From MGIIa-L3 sp11892u (GTDB lineage: Archaea > Thermoplasmatota > Poseidoniia > Poseidoniales > Poseidoniaceae), in assembly GCA_965659685.1 (NCBI GenBank), contig CBFHXB010000006.1:36737-100736 (forward strand): 64,000 bases of DNA, read 5' to 3'. Below are positions 36,828 through 44,108 of the stretch, one piece after another. Each line of letters starts with the position of its first letter. Positions within the stretch are counted from its first letter, which is position 1. Under the pieces are notes generated by a model. That model worked only from the letters and a program-made list of their open reading frames with translations. It had not been told where the DNA came from and made no database searches. The translations under genes were made by a program, and so were the position numbers.

Positions 36828-37139
36828 TCAGGCACCTCCCCGCTTTTTTCCGGCAATCATGCCCAGCATACGGTTGGTGACCGCAAAGCCACCAACGACG
36901 TTGATCATGGCCAGCGTGAGGGCGACGAAAGCCAACAGGCCTGAGACGGCGGTGTTGCCACCGTCGAACGCCACGTTTGCGCCGATGAGTGCTCCAACAA
37001 TGCTGATCCCGGAAATGGCGTTGGCGCCGGACATCAGGGGTGTGTGAAGCGTTGCTGGGACCTTGGTGATGAGTTCGAACCCGAGGAAAATAGACAGGAC
37101 GAACAAGGTGATGCTGGCAATCAGGGTTTCAGGGGTCAT
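36828..37139 (-). CDS. pntAB: NAD(P) transhydrogenase, alpha subunit part 2 (membrane)
   Basis: The small membrane part of the split alpha subunit, 103 residues with three to four helices. Family stretches are LFVLSIFLGFELITKVPATLHTPLMSGANAISG and VVGGFAVTNRMLGMI near the C-terminus. The start ATG 37139 overlaps the stop of the alpha-1 gene (ATGA at 37136-37139), indicating coupled translation. This three-gene layout is the bacterial and archaeal split form rather than the fused E. coli PntA. Confidence 0.94.
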   Translation of the reverse strand: MTPETLIASITLFVLSIFLGFELITKVPATLHTPLMSGANAISGISIVGALIGANVAFDGGNTAVSGLLAFVALTLAMINVVGGFAVTNRMLGMIAGKKRGGA

Positions 37140-38299
37140 GCAACCACCTCCGACAGTCGGGTTTGCTTGGGATGAATCGCGCCGTCTTTGCAAATCAGCA
37201 CGCCGCCCATGCCGGGCACATGGAAATCGCTTCCATCGGGGGCTCCGACCAAGATGTCGTCGTCTTCAGACACGACGACGGCTCCTTCGTTCACGAGTGA
37301 ACACATGAAGGTGGTCAGGTTGTTGGAATACAACATGGAGGCCGTGGTGGCCAGGGTTCCTGGAAGGTTGCTTGTTCCAACAATGATCACACCGTTGTCG
37401 GTGGTGATGACGGAGCCTGCCTCGGTGGATTCGCAATTTCCGCCCACGTCAGCGTTCATGTCGACGATGACGGCCCCGCGCTTGAAGCTCTCAACCGCGG
37501 AGGTCGGGACAGTGATGGGTGCAGGTCGACCGAAAATTCTGGCCGTGGTGATGATGATGTCCGCGTCCGCTGCGACGCCACACACGGTGTCGTTGACTTT
37601 CTGAATGAATTCAGGCGTCAGGGGCTTCGCGTATCCCGAAGCGTCTTCAAAATCGTCCATACCATCGACTTCGATGAAACGTCCGCCGACGGATTCGATT
37701 TGTTCAGCCGCGGATTTCCGCACGTCGGAGGCGTACACGACGCCACCGAGTCGCTTGGCGGTTGCAATGGCTTGCAATCCAGCAACCCCCGATCCCATGA
37801 TGACGATCTTGGCCGGTCGAACCGTTCCAGCAGAGGTCGTCATCATTGGAATTCCCTTGGGAACGTGAGCAGCGCCCAAGAGGACAGCTTTGTACCCGGC
37901 GAGGTTGTCTTGGCTTGAATTGACGTCCATCGATTGTGCCCGGGAGAGGCGTCGTGGAATCATGTCCATGGACATGAGCGTGACGCCGGCCTCCATGCAT
38001 GCTTTGACGCGGTCAGGGTGGCGAAACGGGTCGGCCACACAGACCAGGTTGGTGCCTGCCTTCATTCCCTCAATTCCGGGGAAGCCTACGGCCAACACAT
38101 GCGGGCACGCCAGGACGTCCTTGCGTGTTCCGATGGTAGCTCCAGCATCCACGTAGGCTTGATCGTCGTGGCTCGAAGCCAATCCAGCCCCGCTTTCCAC
38201 GACGACCTCGAAACCCGCTTTGATCAACTTCCGCATGCTTGACGGCACGATGGCCACACGGGTTTCTTGTTCCGATTCTTTGACAACACCAATGCGCAT
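37136..38299 (-). CDS. pntAA: NAD(P) transhydrogenase, alpha subunit part 1 (NAD-binding)
   Basis: Soluble domain I of the transhydrogenase, 387 residues, related to alanine dehydrogenase. It opens MRIGVVKESEQETRVAIVP. The NAD-binding Rossmann motif is IMGSGVAGLQAIATAKRLGG, and the RQD-type loop region appears as SRAQSMDVNSSQDNLAGY. ATG 38299 is chosen because GGAGGTG lies 6 bp upstream, better than GTG 38308 which would include the ribosome-binding site. It diverges from malate dehydrogenase across a 130-bp gap and heads the pnt operon. Confidence 0.94.
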   Translation of the reverse strand: MRIGVVKESEQETRVAIVPSSMRKLIKAGFEVVVESGAGLASSHDDQAYVDAGATIGTRKDVLACPHVLAVGFPGIEGMKAGTNLVCVADPFRHPDRVKACMEAGVTLMSMDMIPRRLSRAQSMDVNSSQDNLAGYKAVLLGAAHVPKGIPMMTTSAGTVRPAKIVIMGSGVAGLQAIATAKRLGGVVYASDVRKSAAEQIESVGGRFIEVDGMDDFEDASGYAKPLTPEFIQKVNDTVCGVAADADIIITTARIFGRPAPITVPTSAVESFKRGAVIVDMNADVGGNCESTEAGSVITTDNGVIIVGTSNLPGTLATTASMLYSNNLTTFMCSLVNEGAVVVSEDDDILVGAPDGSDFHVPGMGGVLICKDGAIHPKQTRLSEVVA

Positions 38300-38388
38300 T
38301 GCAAACACCTCCGCTACAGCGGTAATTCAACCGAACGGAAGCGGGTTCTTCAACACCACGGAACACCCCTGTCCCGTCTTGACCGCGA

Positions 38389-38397
38389 GTTTATGGG
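38389..38397 (+). promoter_or_regulatory. TATA-like element upstream of mdh
   Basis: GTTTATGGG is the most AT-rich spot in the 130-bp gap between the divergent pntA1 and mdh genes, and it lies about 35 bp before the mdh ATG. The reverse complement, CCCATAAAC, could also serve the pnt side, but at a longer distance. The evidence is positional. Confidence 0.35.
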
Positions 38398-38429
38398 ACG
38401 GGGGCCTGACCCTTGGTCAGGTCGAGCAT

Positions 38430-39368
38430 ATGGCGAACGGACGAAGGAAGATTGCAGTCATTGGAGCAGGAAATGTCGGAGCCACGTGTGCCTTCGTTTT
38501 GGCACAGATGAAAGTCGCCGACATCGTCCTCCTGGACATCTTCGAAGGCTTCGCCAAGGGCAAGGCCCTCGACATGTCCGAGAACGCAACGGTGCTGAAT
38601 TACGACGGACGCATCACCGGCACGGCCTCCTACGAGGACATCGCAGGTTCCGATGTGGTCGTGGTCACCTCAGGGTTCCCTCGCAAACCTGGAATGACGC
38701 GCGAAGACCTCATCGGGAAGAACGCCGACATCATCAGCCAAGTCGGTGCAGGCATTCGTGAACACGCACCTGATGCTGTCGTCATCGTGGTCACCAACCC
38801 ACTTGATTTGATGACCTACCACATGCAACAGGTCACCGGCTTCCCCCACGAACGCGTCATTGGACAAGCTGGCGTGTTGGATTCCGCCCGCATGGCGCAC
38901 TTCATTGCCCTCGAACTCAACTGTGCTGAAGAAGACGTTTCCCCCATGGTGTTGGGCGGCCACGGCGACACCATGGTCCCCCTGCCCCGCTACACCACTG
39001 TCGGCGGTATCCCCATCACACAACTGATGTCAGCAGACCGCATTGCTGCGATCTCAGAACGCACGGCAAAGGGTGGGGGGGAAATTGTCGCTCTGTTGGA
39101 AAAGGGTTCTGCGTTTTACGCACCTGGGTCGGCTGCTGCCATCATGGCCGAAGCCGTGTTGAACGACCGTCGCCGACTTCTCCCCGCCTCCTGCTTCCTA
39201 AGCGGCCAATACGGACTCGAGAACGTCTACATTGGCGTGCCATGCATCGTGGGAGCGAACGGTGTTGAGCAAATTTTCGAACTTGATTTGCTCGACCATG
39301 AACTGGACTCCTTGCAGACGTCTGGGAACTTCTACAAAGGCCAACTCTCGGACGTTTTGGGTTACTGA
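38430..39368 (+). CDS. mdh: Malate dehydrogenase (LDH-like family)
   Basis: NAD-dependent oxidation of malate to oxaloacetate in the TCA cycle. The 312 residues start with IAVIGAGNVGATCAF. An Asp ends the second strand (VLLDIFEG), indicating NAD preference. GFPRKPGMTREDL supplies the substrate arginines, and the arginine in place of the lactate-type glutamine points to malate. The catalytic His is in GGHGDTMV. ATG 38430 begins directly before the Rossmann strand. The 3' end overlaps the convergent ygfZ gene by 7 bp. Confidence 0.93.
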   Translation: MANGRRKIAVIGAGNVGATCAFVLAQMKVADIVLLDIFEGFAKGKALDMSENATVLNYDGRITGTASYEDIAGSDVVVVTSGFPRKPGMTREDLIGKNADIISQVGAGIREHAPDAVVIVVTNPLDLMTYHMQQVTGFPHERVIGQAGVLDSARMAHFIALELNCAEEDVSPMVLGGHGDTMVPLPRYTTVGGIPITQLMSADRIAAISERTAKGGGEIVALLEKGSAFYAPGSAAAIMAEAVLNDRRRLLPASCFLSGQYGLENVYIGVPCIVGANGVEQIFELDLLDHELDSLQTSGNFYKGQLSDVLGY

Positions 39369-40078
39369 ACTTCGCCGGTTCGTACGATGGCGAGGGCTTT
39401 GCCCTCATGCGTTGTCGTCAAGCGTTGTTCAGGAAAATCCGTCACAACACCTTGCATGAGGATCCATCCTGTCTTTCCCCGGCTCTTCATGCGGGTCAAG
39501 ACTTCTTGTCCAAGGTAGCACCCCTTGTTGTCATGAACCAAATCTTCCAAGCCACACGCATAGGGGTGGTGCTTGGCCGTGATTTCCACCCCATGCTCCG
39601 GCCATCGGTGTTGAATCCTCCAAGCCGTCCATGCCTCGACGTTGCTTGGCTCATCGTCAAGGGGTGCCCCTGCAATGACCTGAACCTGCAACTCTTGATG
39701 AAGTTGCACCGTCGTGACCGCTTCTTGTGTCTGCCACGTCCCGACGTCCAACGTGGATGTCAGGCCGATGCCGTACACCACATGGTTTCGTTCGCTCAGG
39801 TCCACCAACGCGACGTCTTGGCCCAAACGTCGAGGTTGCAAATGCTCGATCAGGGTTTGCATGACGGGTCGGTGCACCAACAGAACGACGCCTTCCTCAC
39901 GCACCAACACCACTGCGGCTGCGATGATTTTCGCCGCCCGGTCGGTGAACGCCGTCTGTACGGCACGACCAGGTTCGGTTGGGATGAGGTTCGTGCTCAA
40001 ACCGTCGACAAACCCTGTGGCGTCAGTGCCACGGACGTAGAGCACCCCGATGTCGTCCCGAGCATGCGTGAAGGACAT
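39362..40078 (-). CDS. ygfZ: YgfZ/GcvT-family folate-binding protein (Fe-S cluster assembly)
   Basis: A 238-residue aminomethyltransferase-fold protein. The YgfZ signature KGCYLGQE is at residues 185-192 (DNKGCYLGQEVLTRMKSRGK). YgfZ/IBA57 proteins use a folate and the signature Cys to help assemble or repair certain iron-sulfur clusters together with A-type carriers. Such a carrier, IscA/ErpA, is encoded 6 bp upstream in the same direction, which strongly supports this role. It is shorter than E. coli YgfZ (about 325 residues). It ends convergently over the mdh stop. Confidence 0.88.
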   Translation of the reverse strand: MSFTHARDDIGVLYVRGTDATGFVDGLSTNLIPTEPGRAVQTAFTDRAAKIIAAAVVLVREEGVVLLVHRPVMQTLIEHLQPRRLGQDVALVDLSERNHVVYGIGLTSTLDVGTWQTQEAVTTVQLHQELQVQVIAGAPLDDEPSNVEAWTAWRIQHRWPEHGVEITAKHHPYACGLEDLVHDNKGCYLGQEVLTRMKSRGKTGWILMQGVVTDFPEQRLTTTHEGKALAIVRTGEVQ

Positions 40079-40084
40079 GGAGAC

Positions 40085-40465
40085 TCAACCGAAGGATTCG
40101 CCGCAGCCGCAGGTGCTTCCAGCATTCGGATTGTTGATTCGGAAACCTCCGCCCATCAGGCGGTCGACATAGTCGATCTCGATGCCGTCCAGCAAGTGGC
40201 TGGATGCGTTCGGAACTTGGACGTTGATCCCCTCGATGTTCAGGTTTTGACAGTCGGGTTCAGTGCCCTCAATGATTTGGAGGTCATACATGTATCCGGA
40301 GCAGCCTCCGGAAAGGACACCGACGAGGAGGGACTGACCCTCGGTGTCGCCGAAGGCATCGCTCAACATCGTGCGTGCCTTGTCGGTGATGGTCAGGTGA
40401 ACGCTCACCGGGGCGACCTCTTCAATCGGAGTGGCGGGAGCCGACTCACACGTACCGCAGTCCAT
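40085..40465 (-). CDS. A-type iron-sulfur carrier (IscA/ErpA/HesB)
   Basis: A 126-residue HesB-like protein that delivers Fe-S clusters to apo-enzymes. The three cluster-binding cysteines are visible: C55 in SGGCSGYMYD and C119 and C121 in STCGCGESFG. The N-terminal extension MDCGTCESAPA, with a further CxxC (C3, C6), is absent from ordinary family members of about 107-115 residues. ATG 40465 starts the frame. It is followed by ygfZ after 6 bp, forming a two-gene Fe-S unit. The upstream TPR gene ends 38 bp before it. Confidence 0.92.
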   Translation of the reverse strand: MDCGTCESAPATPIEEVAPVSVHLTITDKARTMLSDAFGDTEGQSLLVGVLSGGCSGYMYDLQIIEGTEPDCQNLNIEGINVQVPNASSHLLDGIEIDYVDRLMGGGFRINNPNAGSTCGCGESFG

Positions 40466-40503
40466 GGTCCTCGGAGCAGGTCCTCGTTCATCAACCTGTG
40501 GCG

Positions 40504-42639
40504 TCAGCGGCGTTTCGATTGCCGCTTCTCTTGCTCTTTCCTCAGAATTTTACAGCGGCGAATTTGTTCTTTTGCGAGTGCGACTTCTTCCTGGGTCAAG
40601 CCACGGGATTCACCTTGTTCGAAGCACTTGATGGCGTCATTGTACCGTTCCATTTCAGCGTAGGCGACACCCATGTTGTAGAGGGTTTGACCGCGCACCT
40701 GGGCAGGACGGATCATCATCGCTTGGTAGTACGCATCAACGCATTTTGGATAGTCTTCCATGTAGTAGTAGCAGTTCCCACGGGCGTTCAGCACAAGAAT
40801 GACCTTCTCTTCATCGTCCGATAGCAGGCTGAGGGACTTGTCAAAGCAGGACAAGGCTTCTCGGAACTTCTTGTCTTCAAGCAATTGCGTGCCGCGGTTG
40901 AACCATTCTCTTCCTTGTTGGGCGTCCTGTTCTGGCGTCGTGGTGCGAACGGGTGCCGCGATGTTGGATGTGGCCTCAAGTGCGGCAGCCGCAAGGTCGA
41001 CTTCGACGTTCTGTGCTTGAACCTCAGCAGGCATGCTTGGGACCTCAATGGGCATCAGCAAGGACGCGGCCAAATCGACCGGTTCCGGTTCGTTCTCTTG
41101 AGGCAGCTCAAACGCCGGTGCTGGTGTTGGAACCTCCGTTACAACCGGCTCAGAGGCCGGGTCGACGACAGCAGGTGCTGGTGCAGGAGTTTCATCGCTG
41201 TGTTGACCCAATGTTTGCCTCGCACGTTCGTGGCATTTCGCGGCCTTTTCCAACTCCCCTGCGGCCTCAAGGGCCTTGGCCATCCCGGTCCACGCAGAGC
41301 CGTCCGTTGCATCGTTCGTGACTTCTGCCTTCCATAGGCCAATGGCTTCGAGATGTTGAAGTTGCAAGCTGTGAGCTCTGGCTCGTAGGCGGGGCGCATC
41401 GTTGGCCAGCAAGAGCAAAACACGGCTTCCAATTTCTGGTGCTTCTGGAAGCGTTGGTGGTTGATCTGGGAGATGTTCCAAGGCCGTGACCTCGCCCTCA
41501 CCGAGGTGGAGCATCCACGAGGCCAACGCCATCCGGTCCCCGAGGTCGGCCTCTGGCCCCAATTTCGTCATGGCTTCCTCGTACCAGAGCTCTGGATGCC
41601 CGTCTTTCGTGAGCAACACCCAACGCCTGTTGTTGACGTCGTCGCCCGCCCCGAATTCAATGGCGTTGGTGTAGGCGTCAATCGCGGCTTGATGCTCACC
41701 CTTGGCGGCATGAACATCACCCACCAAACTCCAGGCTTCGTGGCGTTGATCGTCGATGCGAAGGCTGTGTTGGGCAGCACCCAAAGCATGGTCCTCCAAA
41801 TTGAGGCGATGCATCGCGGTGGCTGCGGTCAGCCATGCGTCGATGTCCTCTGCACCGTCGGTGCGCAGACGATCCCGCAGGAGCCCAATGGCCGCCTTCG
41901 GGTGGCCAGCATCGAGCTCATCTCGTGCCTGTTGGACCAAATCGCCGAGCGGAGTCTCCGAACTGGATTCGGCCGCTTCATGGGGCGCTGGCTCCGGTGT
42001 TGCTGAGGGTTCAGGCATCGGCTCTTCTTCGACCATGGCGTCCTGGACCTGTTGTTGGGCGGCCACAACGGAGGCGGCCCGCTCGAGTTCATCTTGGTCG
42101 AGTCGCCCGTCGCCGTCGGTGTCATGGTGTGTGGATTCTTCCAAGACGGCTTGCGCATCGGAGACACCGGCCTTGTCCATGGCTTTGGTCAAATGCTCGT
42201 CTTCCCACGTGGCCGTTGGGGTTGGACGTTCGGCGGGCAAATCCGGTTGAATGGATTGGCCGCTAAGGCAACGGCGTCGAATGTCAAGCAATTCTGGGTG
42301 GTCAGGGTAATGCGTCAGGGCCCTTGTGGCCATGGCCCCGGCTCCATCGGTGTCGCCCATGCGTTCGAGCAACACGGCGAGGTTTGCGGTGGCAGGAGCG
42401 TGGTCTGGTTCGAGGTCAAGACAAATGGTGAACGACTGTTTGGCGCCTTTTGCGTCACGTTGTCCTTCAAGAAGCACGCCACGGTTGTACCAGGCCATGG
42501 AACTTGAAGGATCCATGGCAATGGCTCGATTGAAGCGGTCCAACGCTTCGGCGTAATCTCGGCTACGGGAGAGGGCTTCTCCTTCACGCAGAAGTTCGGA
42601 GACGTCTGGGGCTTCGGGAACCGCATCTGCGACCGTCAT
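40504..42639 (-). CDS. TPR-repeat protein with embedded EF-hand
   Basis: A 711-residue cytoplasmic protein; no signal peptide is seen. It begins with three TPR units (about 13-115, e.g. YAEALDRFNRAIAMDPSS). It then has a single EF-hand-like loop DTDGDGRLDQDEL near residue 175, more TPR units (about 235-500), a long Pro/Glu/Ala linker (about 505-600), and a last TPR block ending in a basic KRQSKRR tail. TPRs form protein-binding scaffolds; the partner is unknown. It diverges from the FGE-like gene at 42709. Confidence 0.8.
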   Translation of the reverse strand: MTVADAVPEAPDVSELLREGEALSRSRDYAEALDRFNRAIAMDPSSSMAWYNRGVLLEGQRDAKGAKQSFTICLDLEPDHAPATANLAVLLERMGDTDGAGAMATRALTHYPDHPELLDIRRRCLSGQSIQPDLPAERPTPTATWEDEHLTKAMDKAGVSDAQAVLEESTHHDTDGDGRLDQDELERAASVVAAQQQVQDAMVEEEPMPEPSATPEPAPHEAAESSSETPLGDLVQQARDELDAGHPKAAIGLLRDRLRTDGAEDIDAWLTAATAMHRLNLEDHALGAAQHSLRIDDQRHEAWSLVGDVHAAKGEHQAAIDAYTNAIEFGAGDDVNNRRWVLLTKDGHPELWYEEAMTKLGPEADLGDRMALASWMLHLGEGEVTALEHLPDQPPTLPEAPEIGSRVLLLLANDAPRLRARAHSLQLQHLEAIGLWKAEVTNDATDGSAWTGMAKALEAAGELEKAAKCHERARQTLGQHSDETPAPAPAVVDPASEPVVTEVPTPAPAFELPQENEPEPVDLAASLLMPIEVPSMPAEVQAQNVEVDLAAAALEATSNIAAPVRTTTPEQDAQQGREWFNRGTQLLEDKKFREALSCFDKSLSLLSDDEEKVILVLNARGNCYYYMEDYPKCVDAYYQAMMIRPAQVRGQTLYNMGVAYAEMERYNDAIKCFEQGESRGLTQEEVALAKEQIRRCKILRKEQEKRQSKRR

Positions 42640-42708
42640 CGAACCTTGGCTGTTCGTTCCGAGGATAAGGATTCTTGCTTTGTGGTTGAATCGGAGGGTT
42701 CCTCAATC

Positions 42709-43458
42709 ATGGCCCAATCAGGGGGTATGGCGGAAGTGGCTGGACCAAACGGTCTGTTCTTCCTCCATCTTTCCCCGGGGACCTTCCTGCGTGGCTGTTC
42801 ACCTTCGCAAGGCCGTCGTGATGAAGGCCCGCAAATCGAATGCGAGATTCGCGATTCATTCGCACTCAGCGCTCGGCCTGTGACTCAACAGCAATGGGAA
42901 CTGGTGATGGGCGAGAATCCCTCGAAATTCAAGGACGGTTGGACCGCTGGTCTCAGACCCGTGGAATCCGTATCTCGCGACGATGTCGAATTGTACCTGA
43001 CACGTTTGAACGAGCAGACGGACGGTCGACTGGCTGACGTCCGAGGCCTCTACCGGCTACCAAGCGAAGCGGAATGGGAGTATGCGGCAAGGGCAGGCAC
43101 CCAAGGACGATGGTGGTTCGGAAACGCCGACACCGATCTTGACGGATACGGCTGGCATGCCGGAAACGCTGGAGGCGTGACGCGTGAAGTCGGGCAGAAA
43201 GACGCCAACCCTTGGGGGCTCCAAGACATGGCGGGCAACGTGGCCGAATGGTGTGCTGACGGATTTGTCGCTCCACTTGACGACCGGCATTCCGTTCAGG
43301 CACCCGTTGCGGTTGAATCGGAACGTGGCGTGCTTCGTGGTGGGGCGTGGTACATGGAATCTGATTCCACAAGGTGCGCGTCTAGACATAAGGCCCCCCC
43401 ATCTTCCGCCCGCGACGGGTATGGTTTCCGCGTCGCCTGGCAGGCCTACGACCACTGA
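42709..43458 (+). CDS. Formylglycine-generating-enzyme-like (FGE-sulfatase domain) protein
   Basis: A 249-residue protein filling one FGE-sulfatase/SUMF1-like domain. Features are LSPGTFLRGCS, RPVTQQQWELVMGENPSKF, YRLPSEAEWEYAARAGT, NPWGLQDMAGNVAEWCAD, LRGGAWY and a final YGFRVAW. Some members oxidise a sulfatase cysteine to formylglycine, others bind ligands or modify other substrates. No sulfatase gene is nearby. ATG 42709 is preferred over TTG 42646 because GGAGGG lies 10 bp upstream and the domain starts soon after it. The 3' end overlaps the PqqD-like gene convergently by 13 bp. Confidence 0.82.
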   Translation: MAQSGGMAEVAGPNGLFFLHLSPGTFLRGCSPSQGRRDEGPQIECEIRDSFALSARPVTQQQWELVMGENPSKFKDGWTAGLRPVESVSRDDVELYLTRLNEQTDGRLADVRGLYRLPSEAEWEYAARAGTQGRWWFGNADTDLDGYGWHAGNAGGVTREVGQKDANPWGLQDMAGNVAEWCADGFVAPLDDRHSVQAPVAVESERGVLRGGAWYMESDSTRCASRHKAPPSSARDGYGFRVAWQAYDH

Positions 43459-43931
43459 TCGACGTCAGGATCCCTGGCTTCCAAGTCCTGATTTTCTGGA
43501 ACACGACCAGGTTCCGTCGACCATCCGATGTCTGCCCCATCAGGGACGAGTTTCATGACCCCAAGGGCCACAAAACCTCGGATGGCTGCAGTGCTTCGCT
43601 CGATCACTGGCGTTGCTTCCTCCTGATACGCATCGTTCAGATGGTTGACGATGGTTTGGAAATCGTGTGTTCCGTCGGACAATTCCCAAATGAGGCTGTT
43701 CATGGCATCCAACGGGCGTCGCACTTCCCCCGGCGCCCGAAACAACTTCGCCAGCAGACGTTCGAATCTGGTGAATTGTTTCTCGATCCGGAGCACGACC
43801 AGCCGACCTGTATGGACGGGCGATGTGCAGCGTTTTCCGACTTCACCGCGCCACCCCCACCATACCGGCATCCGCACAGGTCGATACGCCCGCAACGGAT
43901 GCTCTTCAGGCACATCAACGGCAACGGTCAT
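43446..43931 (-). CDS. PqqD-like (RRE-fold) protein
   Basis: A 161-residue protein. The middle and C-terminal part (about 60-140) looks like PqqD: RIEKQFTRFERLLAK, PLDAMNSLIWELSDGTHDFQTIVNHLND, IRGFVALGVMKLV. PqqD domains are peptide-recognition elements, winged-helix-like folds that bind precursor peptides or other partners. The N-terminal 55 residues (WWGWRGEVGKR) are unusual. ATG 43931 overlaps the stop of the upstream 55-residue membrane protein as ATGA. No radical SAM peptide-modifying enzyme is next to it, so a role in peptide maturation is only a possibility. Confidence 0.72.
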   Translation of the reverse strand: MTVAVDVPEEHPLRAYRPVRMPVWWGWRGEVGKRCTSPVHTGRLVVLRIEKQFTRFERLLAKLFRAPGEVRRPLDAMNSLIWELSDGTHDFQTIVNHLNDAYQEEATPVIERSTAAIRGFVALGVMKLVPDGADIGWSTEPGRVPENQDLEARDPDVDQWS

Positions 43932-44095
43932 GGCTTCCACGTCCAGTACAGCAAGGCGAGCATCGAAAGGATGCCGGCGGCGGCGGACCACCGCACGTAT
44001 GCCCGGGGTCGCTGCATTCTGTCCAACAACCACGTGAGGGCACCAAAGATTCCTACGGCCGCCATCAACAACGCCCACGTTGCTTCTTCGGCCAT
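43928..44095 (-). CDS. Small membrane protein, 55 residues
   Basis: A very short open frame with two hydrophobic helices (EATWALLMAAVGIFGALTWL and AAGILSMLALLYW) joined by a basic hairpin DRMQRPRAYVR, ending YWTWKP. It starts at ATG 44095, 13 bp after the stop of the large surface protein, and its stop overlaps the PqqD-like start as ATGA. That spacing, together with the clean two-helix pattern, makes it a likely real gene. The function is unknown. Confidence 0.68.
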   Translation of the reverse strand: MAEEATWALLMAAVGIFGALTWLLDRMQRPRAYVRWSAAAGILSMLALLYWTWKP

Positions 44096-44108
44096 CGTCG
44101 TGGCCCCC

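Noticed and set aside
39407..40663. 418-codon open frame on the plus strand
   Set aside because: Spans antisense to ygfZ and iscA, both recognised families.
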